NCBI GenBank assembly: GCA_033239525.1
Contig: BSYO01000002.1
Coordinates: forward strand, 29,122,068-29,186,067
Direction: 5' to 3'
DNA from: Nepenthes gracilis
Taxonomy: Eukaryota > Streptophyta > Magnoliopsida > Caryophyllales > Nepenthaceae
Length of the DNA: 64,000 nt
Below the pieces are notes generated by a model that was not told the origin of the DNA, searched no databases, and saw only the letters and a program-made list of their open reading frames with translations. Both the position numbers and the translations under genes were made by a program. Below, piece by piece: positions 24,027 through 51,704 of the stretch (within the stretch, counting starts at the first letter, position 1; each line of letters opens with the position of its first letter).

Positions 24027-27000
24027 CTAAGACATCAATGTTTGTCCAATGGATGAGCCATTGTTGAACAGATTGAGAACCCCTTGTAATAGTACGTGTA
24101 GACAAAATTTGTGATGGTTTACAAAGTTGAGTCGATCATCCATTATAGGCAGATGTAGTTGTGGTTTATAATGTTGTCCAATGCACCTATTTAGATAAGG
24201 GACATGAAAAACTGGATGAATGCGGTTGTGAGAGGGCAATGACAACTTGTAAGCAACATTGCTAATCTTAGCATCCAACTGAAATAGACCATAATCCTTG
24301 GAAGCTAGTTTCAGAGACCGTCTGATGGCCACAATACTTTGACGATATAGTTGTAGTTTAAGGCAAACCATGTCCCCAACTTCAAAAGATCTGTCTAACC
24401 AATATCTATGAGCAAGTACTTTTATACAATTTTGTGACAAACATAGTTGCTCTTTAAGAAAAGGATTCAAGATTTGTCTATTTTGTAGGTAAGTGTTAAC
24501 AGAAACAAGAGGAGTATCAATAGGAGAATCTAACAACATCTGTGGGAGAAGGTAGCCATTTAAGGCTTGGAAAAGAGACATTCTAATGATAGTATGATAA
24601 GTAGTATTATACTAATACTCAGCCAAGTATAAACAATGAAACCAATTATGTGATTTGTAACTAGTGATGAATCTTCAGTACCCTTCTAACATTTGGTTAA
24701 TTCTTTCGAGTTGACCATCCGTTTGAGGGTAATAGGCAATAGAAAGGTTGAGTTTGATGCTAAGAGTTTTAAAAAGAGTTTGCCAAAAATTGCTAGTGAA
24801 AACTTTGTCTCTAAGCTGATAGTAGATGGTAGTCCATAAAATTATTTGGTCAAGAAACAATTGAGCAACAGATAAGGCAACAAATGGGTGTTTTAGAGCA
24901 AAAAAGTGAGCATACTAAGTAAATTTGTCCACAATTACTAAAAATGGTATATTTTCCTTGTCAAATTGGCAAGTAGTTGATGAAATCCATTGTAATGATT
25001 AATCAGGCTTGTGAAGGAATCAGTAATGGTTGAAGTAAGCCACGGTAAGGAATTTTTTCAGGTTTGTTTTCCGGGCAAATGTCACGGGCATGTATGAAAT
25101 GTACAACCGGCTAATGTAATCCCAACCAGTAAAATAATTGATGGACCCTTCAATGAGTGGCCACAATACTTGAATGCCCTCCAATTGGAGAAGCATGAAG
25201 AGCTACCAGCAGTTTCTATCATAAGTCCGTAGTGGCTCCGATATAGATTCTGTTGTGATATTTGAGCAAGCCTGCACATATGTGAAAAAAAGATTTGCTC
25301 GATGAATCTATCAATAAAGAATGCTATAAGGATGTCATTAATATAACTAGCTTCAACTTTTTGTATCCACTACGGAACAATGTTAGAATAGCTGAAAGAA
25401 GTGGCTGACTCAAATTGACGTGACAGAGCATCTGCTACCACATTTGTAACGCCTTTCTTGTATTGTATAGTATATTGGAGGGCTAAGAGCATGGTGAGGC
25501 TCTTGTGTTGAGGCACGGATATAAACTTCTATTCCAATGAGTGTTTGAGACTCTATTGATACATTTCAATGATAAAGGGTTGGCGTTGAAGAAAATGCCT
25601 CCATTTTGTGAATGCAAGAAGCATAGGAAGTAGCTCATGTTCATAAGCCGACTTCCCTTAGTTTTCTAGGCCAAACAGTTTGCTAATAAAAACAATTGGC
25701 TTGCCACGCCACTATAAGACTGTGCCCATACCAGAACTGGATGCATTTGTCTTAATAATGAAGGTATCAATGAAATCAAGAAATGTTAGTACTGGAGAGG
25801 TGGTCATAGCTTTCTTGAGTGCTAGGAAGGCTTGTTTCACTGCAGATGTCCAAGTGAAATATATATTGGATGTCAAAGCGGTGAGGAGATGAGCCAGTCA
25901 ACCATATCCTGCAATGAACCTCCTGTAGTAACCTGTCAATCCCAGAAATCCACGAACTGCTTTAACGGAAGTTGGAGTTGGCCAATTGAGCATAGCAATC
26001 ACTTTGGCTGGATCTATAGAAACTCCCATACCTGAGATGATACAGCCCAAATATTCAAATTGTGTGTGGCCAAAATGACACTTGGACATCTTGGTAAGCA
26101 GCTGATGTTGTCTTAGCATTTGGAGAACTTGCACAAGGTGTGGTAAGTGCAAATCCCATGTTGAGCTATAAATGAGAATGTCATCAAATAAAACAATAAC
26201 AAATTTACTTATGTATACATGAAAGATGTTCATAAGGGACTGAAAATTAGCTGATACATTTGTAAGGCCAAATGGCAGGACCAAGGACTCATAGTGTCTT
26301 TGGTGTGTGCCAAGTGCATTCTTATGAATATATCCTAGATGCATGTGAATATGATGGTAACCGGATCGGACACCAAGCTTCGAAAAAATTTGTGCACCAT
26401 GTAATTCATCAAGCAAGTCTTCAATAATTGGAATAGAAAATTTATTTTTAATAGTGATCTGGTTAAGTTGGCAATAATATACACAACACAAGCCATCCTT
26501 TTTCTTAACCAATAACATTGGAGAGGAAAAAGGACTTGTAGTTGGTTGAATTAAAGAAGACACTAGCATCTCTTTCACCTGTTTTCCAAGTTCATCCTTC
26601 TGAATATGGCCGAATTGGTAAGGCCTCAAATTAATTGGTTTGATATTGAGAAGTAATGGAATTTTACAGTCACAATCACAAGATGGTGGAAGTCCAGTTC
26701 GCGTATCAAAAATATCCTCGAAATCAGTAAGTATTGATTGAATAGAATAATGAATGTATACCTGAGGTGGAGAAATAATGGAAAAGAATTGAGCCAAGAA
26801 TCCTTGGCAAGATTGAACCCACTTTCGTACTGTCTTGCCTAATATGCTTACCAAGGAAGCAGACTCCATAGTACCCTGCAACTCTATCTCTTTGCCATTA
26901 TGTTGGAAGGATATGGTGAGTTTAGAGAAATCAGACAGAATGGAGCTATACTGGCTAAGCCAATCAACTCCTAAACCATAATATATCAGCCTAATTAGAG

Positions 27001-28321
27001 TATTCTAAAATTGGCCTGAAAGTCATGTCCTTACATGGACCAAGGAAAAGAAAGACATTGAGAATCACTTAGCATTTGGTTACCATTAGTAACAGTGACT
27101 TGAAGAGAAAGAGAAGCTATGGCTTTGAAATTAGTAGAAGCAATGACTTTGGAATCCAAAAAACTATTTGTACTTCCACTGTCAATCAGGATGTAAATAT
27201 GCTGATGGTGAGTAAGGCGTTTAATTTTGATGGTATTGTTGGAATGGCGTATAGATAAAGAATAGACTGATATGTCAGAAGTTTCATCTTCAGGCATATT
27301 CTACAACTCATGTTTTTCATCTGTTAATTCAAGAATTTCAGTAACAATGGCATTGTATTGTCTGGGAATGCATTTATCGCCCAGAGAAAATCTTTCATTA
27401 CAACAATAGCAAAGGCCCAAAGCATGTTTTTTATCAAGTGAGTGATGTAGGCAGAGATGTATCAGGAATGGAATTGTTCTGTTTGTGGTTCAACTGAGTA
27501 GTGTCATTATGGTGTATAAAACAAATTGGTGGTCTATAAACAAATTTGGTTTTCTTAGCTAAGGCTTCAATAAATTGTTCTTGCAAAGAAGCGAGTTGAA
27601 AAGCTTTAGTGGAGGAGAAAGGATTAAGCAATTTCACCATATATCTTAATTTATCTTTGAGGCCACTAATAAAGCTGGAAACAAAACTAAGCATCAAATA
27701 GGTTGTGGTGTCGTTGCAATATCAAGGCAAGCAATTATTCAAATTTGCCCTAGTAACATTCTAAAAAGGACGTTTGCTAAAACTTGTTAAAGTCCTCCAC
27801 AATGTTTACAAAGTATTTATCATTGAAGCAGTTGCAAAAATCAATGGTAAAGATTTTCCAATAATTAAGTAACATGGTAGTACAATAACCTTGGAACCAA
27901 ATGGCTGCTCGACCTTCTAGATATACCAAGGCAATTTCAATTTTTCAATGTGGAGGTATTTTGTAGAAACTAAAGTATTTTTGGCAGCGAAAAATCCAAA
28001 ACCTAGCATGAATGCCAACAAAGGAAGAAAGTCAAGCTTCGATTGATGAAATGGGTTTGTGGTTTTGTTAGTGATGTCCAGATGAGGGTTGTGCAGGGGC
28101 ATAGATAGACGAATAAAGGGTGAAGTAGATAATACCTATTGAGGAGAAGTATGAGTAGTGGGAGGGTTGGAATTGGAATCGGTATTGTTGGTGAGCAACA
28201 TGTTGATGTCAGCCACAAAGTTTACAATTTTCTGATCTATGATGCTGAATTTGGCTTTGACCTTTTGATCAATATTTTGTTGCTGCAAAGATAATTCCTG
28301 CTGCTCGGCTTGCAGAGTCAT
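24027..28321 (-). pseudogene. Element A gag-pol remnants
   Basis: Blocks in gypsy order on the minus strand. Gag remnants lie at 28321-27434. A protease with LIDSGSTNSF is near 27200. Reverse transcriptase is at 26881-25898: LRPYQFGHIQKDELGKQ, VYYCQLNQITIKNKFSIPII, YESLVLPFGLTNV, VIVLFDDILIYS with the FDD catalytic pair, then GFLGLTGYYRRFI. RNase H traces cover about 25900-25300, the integrase core 24860-24675 (AYYPQTDGQLERINQ), and the integrase C-terminus 24581-24027 (RSFEVGDMVCLKL and RIHPVFHVPYLNR). Reverse transcriptase is the only long intact piece. Stops separate most domains, so it is not autonomous. Confidence 0.85.
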
Positions 28322-28398
28322 CTAAATTTGCGGCAATTGTTCTCCCACAAAAAGCTTTTTACTGGGAATAATACTGGAAAGATGGTGGTTGCCTGAAT

Positions 28399-28453
28399 TG
28401 TTAGCTAATCACTGGGATGATAGCTAACCAGTAAGAAAAAGTGAAAGGAAGAT
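28399..28453 (-). repeat. Inner fragment of element A 5' LTR
   Basis: Begins TGTTAGCTAATCACTGGG, matching the left end of the 23423 LTR. It is cut at 28453, where element B starts; its last five bases AAGAT are duplicated at 33845-33849. Confidence 0.85.
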
Positions 28454-28893
28454 TGATACGTGCAACCTCGGCGTGGAGCTACAGTAAGACCGCGGTATTG
28501 CAACTACAAACAACTGAGGTGTAGAACACCGAGGTGATGCAGAGAAAAGGAAGTGAGGTAGGGGAGAGAGAAGGAAGGGAGGGGAGTCAGACAGAGGGAA
28601 GGAGCAAGAGAGCAAGGAAGAGGAGAAATGAAGAATACTTCTTGCCCTGTTTCACTACCGTCCTCTGCTTATACACACCCGCCTAACTTATAACTATCTC
28701 TCACATCGGTATATGCTTGTATAACAGCAAGCTAATTAACAACAAGCCATGTGGGCAAAATATAAACAAAATAGCAAAAAATCAATTATAATCCCACAGC
28801 TTAAGAGGTAGTCGGGTTATCCGTGTGCTTCGTTTGGTACCTTGCTGAGCCGGTGGTAGTGGGGGTGTGGCTGTGGTCACTAGGCCCGTAACA
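28454..28893 (-). repeat. 3' LTR of element B
   Basis: 440 bp. It carries the last ~37 codons and the stop of the element B reading frame, on the minus strand down to about 28782. Confidence 0.93.
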
Positions 28894-31800
28894 TTGCCGT
28901 CATCGTCGAGAAGCACCTTGTCCTCAAGGTGAAAGTCTGGGAAATCTTGAGAAAATTCGGCTAACGATTGTCAAGTGGCCTCCTTAGGAGAGTGAGCTTG
29001 CCAGTGAACGAGGACCTGAGGAAGGAGCTTGCCATCGTATACTGTTGTTCGAAATCCCAGGAGTTGTTTGGGTTGTAAGAGGGGCTGTGATCCCCAAGCG
29101 ATGTCGGGAAGGGCAGTGAGTTGCGGAGGGAAATCACCGCGATAGCGCTTAAGCAAGGAGACATGGAACACATTGTGGATTTTCGAGGTCGCGGGCAGTT
29201 CCAACCGGTAGGCGACGGCTCCAATTCTGTCCAATATACAAAAAGGGTCGTAGTTGCGCTTGGCGAGCTTATTACTCCGGCGATGGGCAGCCGATGTTTG
29301 TCGAAAGGGCTGGAGTCTCACAAGAACAAGGTCACCGACTTGAAACTCCCGGTCCATCCGATGTGCGTCTTGCTGGTTCTTCATCCGACGCTGTGCACGT
29401 ATGAGGTTTGCCTTTAGAGTGGCAAGAGTGGCCGAACGGGCTGTCAGCAGTTCATCAATGGAAGCAACAAGGGAAGAACCTTGGACATAGTCAAGTAAAG
29501 AATGGGGCGGCCGGCCATAAACAGCTTCGAAAGGAGTCATCTAGATTGCGAAAGTGCCATGCTGTATTATAATTCCATTCTGCCCATGGTAAATACTGTA
29601 TCCATTTAGAAGGTTGATCGGCGACGAAACAGCGGAGGTAATCTTCCAGGCAACGGTTAACGACCTCCGTTTGGCCATCGATTTGTGGGTGATAAGCACT
29701 GCTGGCAACTAGTCGGGTTCCTTGAGCTTTAAAGAGTTCCTGCCAGAAAGTGCTCATGAATATGGGATCACGATCCGAGATGATATCCGTGGAAAAACCA
29801 TGCAATCGACATATGTCTTTTATAAAGGTCTCGGCGAGGATAGGGGCTGTGAAAGTGGTGCCCAAGACCGAGAAATGCGCGTACTTCGACAAACGATCAA
29901 CCACCACCATGATCACCGATTTGCCTTGTGAGGGAGGTAAGTGAGTGATAAAATCCGTAGAGATAGATTGCCAAATCTGTCCTGGGATAGGAAGGGGCTG
30001 CAGAAGTCCTTGGGATGCTGCAATGAGAGCCTTAACTTGGTAGCAGGTAGGACATTGAGCCACAAAATTTTGGACATCTTGGCGCATGTGTGGCCAATAA
30101 AAAGTGGTAGCTATCCGAGAAAGAGTGCGCCGAACTCCAGCGTGTCCCCCGAGGGGCGAGTTGTGGTACTCGTGCAAAATTAATTCTGGTAGTGCTGACT
30201 CCACGGGAACCAGATTCAGTTCTTGAAAAGTATGAGGCCATCTCGCAAGGCATAGTTAATATACTCACCTGGCTGCACCCGAATGGAGTGAGCCAATTGA
30301 GTTGACCCCGGGTGTTGGGTGTGAAATTTACGCAGGGCCTGTCAGCAGAGCTTACCACTGGGCGTGAGGCCATTTGCAATGCATAATAGAAACCGTCTGA
30401 AATTCTAGACAAGGCGTCGGCTGGGCCATTGTCCTTGCCAGGCCGGTACACAATATCGAAGTCATATCCCAAAAGTTTGGTAATCCAGCGCTGTTATTCC
30501 GATGTATGAATTGTTTGATTGAGGAGGGCCTTAAGGGGCTGATGATCCGTTTGGATGGTGAATCGAATTCCGAGTAAATATTGACACCATTTTGTGACGG
30601 CTTCGGCAATCGCACAGAGTTCCTTGATATAGGTTGATGCAGCCAACAACTTTGGGCAAATTTGCTTGCTAAAATAAGCTATCGGGTGGCCCTCCTGGAA
30701 TAGAACGGCCCCAATGCCAGTACCGGAAGCATCTGTTTGAATTAGAAATGGCTTGGTAAAATCTGGCAGAGCCAATACTTGGGTGGAGATCAATGCCTTT
30801 TTAAGAGTCACAAAGGCCTGCTCGGTGTCCTGGTTCCATATAAAGGCTTGTTTACATAGTAGCTGCGTGAGTAGTGCGGAGATATGTGCATAGCGGGCCA
30901 CGAACCTTCTGTAATAGCCGACGAGCCCTAGGAACCCGCATAACCGCCTGACATTGGCGGGGGTTGGCCACTGTTGGATGGCTTCCACTTTGGTGGGATC
31001 CACAGCAAACGCCTTGCTCGATATGATGTGGCCCAAATAGACCAGAGATGACCTTCCGAATTCGCATTTTGACTATTTGGCAAAGAGGGAGTTCTCACGT
31101 AGAATTCGTAAGACTTGAGCAAGGTGGCTGAAGTGCTGCTCCCACGGTACACTATACACCAAAATATCATCAAAAAATACCAGCACAAACCTTCATAATA
31201 CCGGTCGGAAGATGGTCTTCATCTCGGATTGAAAGGTGGAGGGGGCATTGGACAAGCCAAAGGGCATAACCAAGAACTCGTAGTGTCCTTCATGAGTATG
31301 GAATGCGGTCTTGTAGACATATTCGGAGTGGACTCGCACCTGATGATACCCAGCCCTTAAATCTAGCTTGGAGAAAAAACGAGCTCCATATAACTCGTCA
31401 AGCAGCTCATCCACGGTTGGAATGGGGAAGCGGTCTTTGATGGTGATCGCATTGAGGGCCCGATAGTCTACACAGAAATGCTAACTACCATCTTTTTTCT
31501 TGACAAGCAAGACTGGAGAGGAGAAGGGGCTGGTACTAGGTCGAATAATGCCTTCGGTTAACATTCCTGGATCATTTTTTCCATTTCTGATTTCTAAAAG
31601 TGTGGATAGCGATAGGGCCTCACATTGATCGGTTGAGCTCCTGCCTGGAGAGGGATCCGGTGATCAGTATTGTGAGTTACAGGCAGAACATGGGGTACCT
31701 TAAACACATCAACGTAAGTGGAGAGGAGTTGGCACAGAGCTTCTAGTATAATGGTATCCACATTAGAGGGAAGGTGGTTTGATGAGGGACTGTCGAGCGT

Positions 31801-33385
31801 GGCAGTCTCCCGGAAAGAGTTTGGGGCTGAGGTGATTGTTAATTGGAAATAGGTGGAGGTCAAGTGAGTGAGTTCACCCCGCCTCAATTGATTCAATTTC
31901 ATTGAGGAGATGGTCGCGGTCTGTAGACCATGAAGGATGAGGTGAGCACCGTTATAATCAAAACTCATCCAGAGGTCCTTATAATCGAACAGAACCGACC
32001 CTATGATGGACAACCACTGCACGCCCAGTACCATATCAGCCCCATAAATGGGTAGCAAGAAAAGATCCACCATAAACTGTGTTTGATCCAAGGTAATGCC
32101 ACTATCCACCAATATAACCACCGATCGCCCAGCTATCCACCCTGGTAAGCGCAATGTGGAAGGTGCAGCATGACCTTCTAGAGCGTGTAGGGAAATGGTG
32201 GGAGTTTCTTTGTTGGATGATGATGGACTAACGGGGACCTCCATTACTGAAGGTGACTCTGTCAAATTGTCAAGATTGCAAGGTTCGACTTCAATAGTGT
32301 TGTGCTCTTCTTCAGCAATCAGGCACAGGAATTGTGATGCTTGCAACGATGACCGGGCACAAACCGCTCATCACAATTGAAACATAGGCCTCGTTCGCGG
32401 CGAGTGGCCATTTCCACCCGAGTGAGCCTTTTAATAGGAAATTTGGGCAGCATCGGTGAAGGGTTGGTTGATTTTGTCACTGAGGGTGGTCCGGTAGGTG
32501 GCTTGGAAACTAGTAGCCGGTGTGGATTGGAACGTCCGGCTTCAAATTTTTCCTCCACCAGTTTAGCCATCCCAATAGCTTTCGGTAAGGAGTTAGGCCG
32601 CAATAGTAACAACTCGCGACGATTTCATCACGGAGACCGGAAATAAAGTAATTCAAAAGATTAGTGGAAGTGAGACCCGTGGTACGCGTGAAAAGAGTTT
32701 CGAACTCTGACATATAGGCAATGACAGTGGTAGTTTGCCATAGCTTATAAAGTGCTGCTTTATGGTTGAGGTACTGCGAGGGTCCAAATCGGAGCTCAAG
32801 GTCGCGCGTAAAGACTTCCCAAGTGGAGAGTTGCCTGGTCAAGGACATCCATTGATACCATTGAAGGGCTGATCCGGTCATATAAAAAGCAGCGATGGTC
32901 AGTTTCTGTTCCGGTGGAGTATCATGATAGTGGAAGAACCTTTTGATCTGAAAAAGCCACCCAAGTACGTTGTCGCCGAAGAAAAAAGGAATTTCTAGTT
33001 TAGGCAAACGGAGATGGGGAGAGATTTGTGAATCGGAATTTGTGTGTGACAAGAGAGGTAGGGCTTGAGTTGGAGATTGGGTAAATATGGTCGTGGGTGA
33101 CCCAAAGGAGGTGGGGGTGGAAGGTAATGGTGGATTCGCAGATTGTGGCTAATTCCTTTCAATTAGAACCAAGAATTGAAAATTTTCGGTGAGAGATTTT
33201 TGCATTTGTTTGGCGGTAGCAGCATTAGCAATGAGGGAATTTTGTAATTGCTCTGTGGTGGTGGCGTGAGCGGCGATGCCGTCGGTGTGTTGCTGGGCTG
33301 TCGCCGCCACTGCCTTCAGTTCCGTGGAGAGGTCAGCAATGGAGTCTTTTAGAGCTTTATAGCGTGTTGTCATTCCTTCTGCCAT
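28782..33385 (-). pseudogene. Element B gag-pol polyprotein
   Basis: Starts at ATG 33385. Gag at about 33385-32320 ends in the zinc knuckle CFNCDERFVPGHRCK. Protease is near 32110 (VVILVDSGIT). Reverse transcriptase lies at about 31620-31140, with [18 protein letters not shown] and [18 protein letters not shown]; the FFDDILVYS motif near 31160 is in another frame. RNase H is at 31036-30494 (FLIQTDASGTGIGAVLFQEG). Integrase is at 30204-28971: HHCC zinc finger [13 protein letters not shown]...CPTCYQ, core DFITHLPPS and DRDPIFMSTFWQELF, C-terminal REFQVGDLVLVRL. The frame ends with a chromodomain-like segment LLPQVLVHWQAHSPKEAT. There a TGA replaces the usual Trp codon, after which the frame runs open into the 3' LTR. 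At least two frameshifts and several stops make it inactive as it stands. Confidence 0.88.
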
Positions 33386-33404
33386 TTCTTAACGAGAGCA
33401 CCTT

Positions 33405-33844
33405 TGATACGTGCAACCTCAAGGTGGAGCTACAGTAAGACCGCGGTATTGCAGCTACAAACGACTGAGGTGTAGAACACCGAGGTGATGCAGAGAAAAG
33501 GAAGTGAGGCAGGGGAGAGAGAAGGAAGGGAGGGGAGTCAGATAGAGGGAAGGAGCGAGAGAGCAGGAAAGAGGAGAAATGAAGAATACTTTCTTGCCCT
33601 GTTTCACACTGTCCTTCTGCTTATACACACCCGCCTAACTTGTAACTACCTCTCATATCAGCACATACTTGTATAACAGTAAGCTAATTAACAGCAAGCC
33701 ATGTGGGTAAAATACAAACAAAATAGCAAAAAATCAATTATAATCTCGCAACTTGAGAGGTAGTTGGGTTATCTGTGTGCTTCGTCTGGTACCCAGCTGA
33801 GCCGGTCGTAGTGGGGGTGTGGTTGTGGTCACTAGCCCATAACA
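33405..33844 (-). repeat. 5' LTR of element B
   Basis: 440 bp, same ends as the other LTR. Both LTRs hold a GAAGGGAGGGGAGTCAGA purine-rich stretch and CTTATACACACCCGCC. Confidence 0.93.
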
Positions 33845-33849
33845 AAGAT

Positions 33850-34304
33850 TCAGAGAAGACAGAGGAAATGGGAGGAAGCAGAGAAATAATGGCAAAAGAG
33901 AAGAAGAGGTCAGAGACAATGAGACCTCCTAGGAGGTTCCAATCCTATCCATTACAACAATGAGTTCCCAAAACATACATTCCATCTAATATAGCTACCT
34001 ACATATATAGTTCCTCTAACAATACAACTGAATCACCCATTCCTTAACAGAATTAGGCGCCCTTTTCTACTCTATAGTTAATGTAACTACTCTTTCAACT
34101 ACCTTGCTAACCACATGAGCTAATTACCAGACTCTTCATTCGGTTATCTTGATTCTAGTGCTTCTTCTGTTTCATTTGCTGTTGCAACTGGTTTGAAAGT
34201 AAATCCCTCATTTTGTTATGTTGGCCACCAATCAGTCTTCTCTTCTGCACTCGTGGACACCTCATTTGCTGTATTCTACTTGCTGCTATAGAATTTATGT
34301 AACA
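33850..34304 (-). repeat. Outer fragment of element A 5' LTR
   Basis: Continues the LTR interrupted at 28453. TCAGAGAAGACAGAGG follows the AAGAT duplication and matches TGAGAGAAGACAGAGG in the intact copy. It ends AATTTATGTAACA at 34304, followed by the CTTGA duplication. Confidence 0.88.
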
Positions 34305-34309
34305 CTTGA

Positions 34310-34971
34310 TGATGAAAAATGAAAATATGGGCTAATAATCTACTCTGACAGCAATGTCAACAATTTTTAGTTATTAGTCTCGACTACTGTCGGTTGCTAA
34401 AACATTCATAACTTCATTTAGACTCAATCTATTGGTCACTAGCCTGGGTTCTCCATGCCAACATATGGGGTGGTCTGATGCATAAAAGTCCACCTGCCAA
34501 ATGGACAGTTGTGAGTTCAATTACAGCAACCTTATATAAACATCAATTCCTGCAATTAATGCAGTGGGGCGATAATCATTAATTGACTACTACACAATTT
34601 ATGCAAAAGAACTAACAAACACATACTGATCTTATGGGGCATGGCTTCAAAGTTATTGTAGCAATATTTGTGTGTGATTGGAAACAGCTGTCTGAAATAC
34701 TACAAATAGAGGCTAATTATACCTATGATTGAGGGGCAAAACCTGTTATTTAGGACTTTCTTGCAAGAATCATAAGTTCCTCGTTTATTAAGTGGGCAAA
34801 AACCCATCTATTCCCATTTATCCCCTTTTGTCTCTATTTTCGCATCTCATTCCCACTCCTTATATTCTGTCATACCAAAGGGATTGTAGACATTACAACA
34901 ATTGCAATACTGCTAAACCCATCAAAGCCAACAATGGTATACATGATGTTGAAGAAATACAAACCTGAATG
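34310..34971. other. 3' flank of the isochorismate synthase gene
   Basis: Non-coding. It should contain the transcript end of the minus-strand gene. No gene recognised. Confidence 0.45.
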
Positions 34972-50704
<15,733 letters not shown>

Positions 50705-50770
50705 TCGAGAAGAGAGGAGGGATGTGACAGAACAGACGATGGTTAATCGTTTGCCGTACAACTTCAGATA

Positions 50771-50809
<39 letters not shown>

Positions 50810-50894
50810 TATAACTTTTATATAATTTTATTTGCAGTTTTATACATATAAAAACTTTTTAAAAATTAACAAATTTAAAAGAATTTATTGTTAC
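50705..50894 (-). promoter_or_regulatory. Residual 5' region of ICS with a TA microsatellite
   Basis: Only 190 bp separate the ICS start codon from the retrotransposon LTR upstream. The stretch includes about 32 bp of TA repeat at 50771-50802, which could serve as a TATA-like element but gives no specific site. No W-box cluster or other defence element is evident. What remains of the native promoter is this stretch. Confidence 0.5.
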
Positions 50895-51704
50895 TGTTGA
50901 GACCGTGGGTTCCGACCACGTGCAAGTGGATATCCGAATGACCACTCGGATCTACTGGATGCACTTGCTTGGAACCCGTGCAACACACAAGTAATATGAT
51001 TATCTTATTAGACTTGGGGGTGTGATTTGGGAGATAGGAGAGAAAAGAGAAAACAGTTAAAATATGAAATTTTTACGTGGAAAACCTTCTCATAAGTGAG
51101 AAGAAAAAATCATGGAACTTAGTCAGAGAACAAGTTTCCCTATACTATTAGCAAGTACAAGTGGGTTACAAAATGTGCTCGAGGCTTCTTCTTTCTTTCT
51201 CCTTTCTTTCTACCGTAGTTGGTATACAGTGAATGCTAGAATCAAAAGAAGACTTAGAATCCTTTACTGAGTGCACAGGTAATGTATTTATAGCATTTAG
51301 AAGTGTCCGTTGAGGATTGTCCATGTGATGCTAGCGTGTGTAGGAAGCCGGCCGCCAATTCCTCCAACCCAGTCTTTTGTGTCAATGGCGTAGCGTGCAC
51401 GCTGGGTGATCTTCTGTGGCGTTCCATTGGGAGTGATTAAACGTGTGCTGCAGGCCATCATTACTCTAACAGTCTGATATGTTTAGCCACCAAATCTCAC
51501 AGCAAGTCATCTTTACAAGTTGAGTGATCCCCGCAGCCTTCCTCTGGCCTGTGGGCCCGAGTGGCTGTGAAACCCATTACGTCGTTTGGGCCGACCCCAG
51601 TGCCTGGGTCTCTTGGGCCTCTTGGGCCCACTGAATCTCTTTGGTATCGGGGTCTGACCGCTAGAAAATAGGCCTTGCCATTGGGCCTTGGGTATCGGTA
51701 CCCA
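50895..51704 (-). repeat. 3' LTR of element D
   Basis: About 810 bp. On the minus strand it starts TGGGTACCGATACCC and ends GGTCTCAACA. It contains TATAAATA at 51292-51285 (minus strand) and the GGTTTTCCACGTAAAAATTT U5 signature near 51070-51090. Boundaries come from the TG...CA ends and the adjoining polypurine tract, without a second LTR to compare, so a few bases of error are possible. Confidence 0.75.
51285..51292 (-). promoter_or_regulatory. TATA box of the element D LTR, reading toward ICS
   Basis: TATAAATA on the minus strand inside the LTR, about 580 bp upstream of the ICS start codon and pointing the same way. Its position fits a U3/R boundary. Activity is inferred. Confidence 0.55.

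Larger units (their letters stand above)
28454..33844 (-). mobile_element. Ty3/gypsy chromovirus B, nested in element A
   Basis: Complete by structure: 440-bp LTRs at 28454-28893 (3' LTR) and 33405-33844 (5' LTR), plus-strand ends TGATACG...TAACA, and a target duplication AAGAT at 28449-28453 and 33845-33849. Equal LTR length and high visible similarity suggest it is the youngest full element in the window. The internal region encodes gag, protease, reverse transcriptase, RNase H, integrase and a chromodomain-like end, with a few stops and frameshifts. After the 5' LTR the minus strand reads AAGGTGCTCTCGTTAAG, which may be a degraded primer-binding site. Confidence 0.95.
23423..34304 (-). mobile_element. 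Ty3/gypsy element A, decayed, interrupted by element B
   Basis: The element reads on the minus strand. Its 3' LTR lies at 23423-23936. Its 5' LTR is split into 28399-28453 and 33850-34304. CTTGA occurs at 23418-23422 and again at 34305-34309, a 5-bp target duplication. Next to the 3' LTR, a polypurine tract (AAGAGGGGGGG on the minus strand, about 23940-23952) precedes the TGTTAC LTR start. Without the nested element it is about 5.5 kb. Coding remnants of gag, protease, reverse transcriptase and integrase are present, all with stops. Confidence 0.92.

Noticed and set aside
50705..50761. Longer ICS N-terminus starting at 50761
   Set aside because: That codon is TTG, not ATG. The ATG at 50704 gives 568 residues, the usual length.
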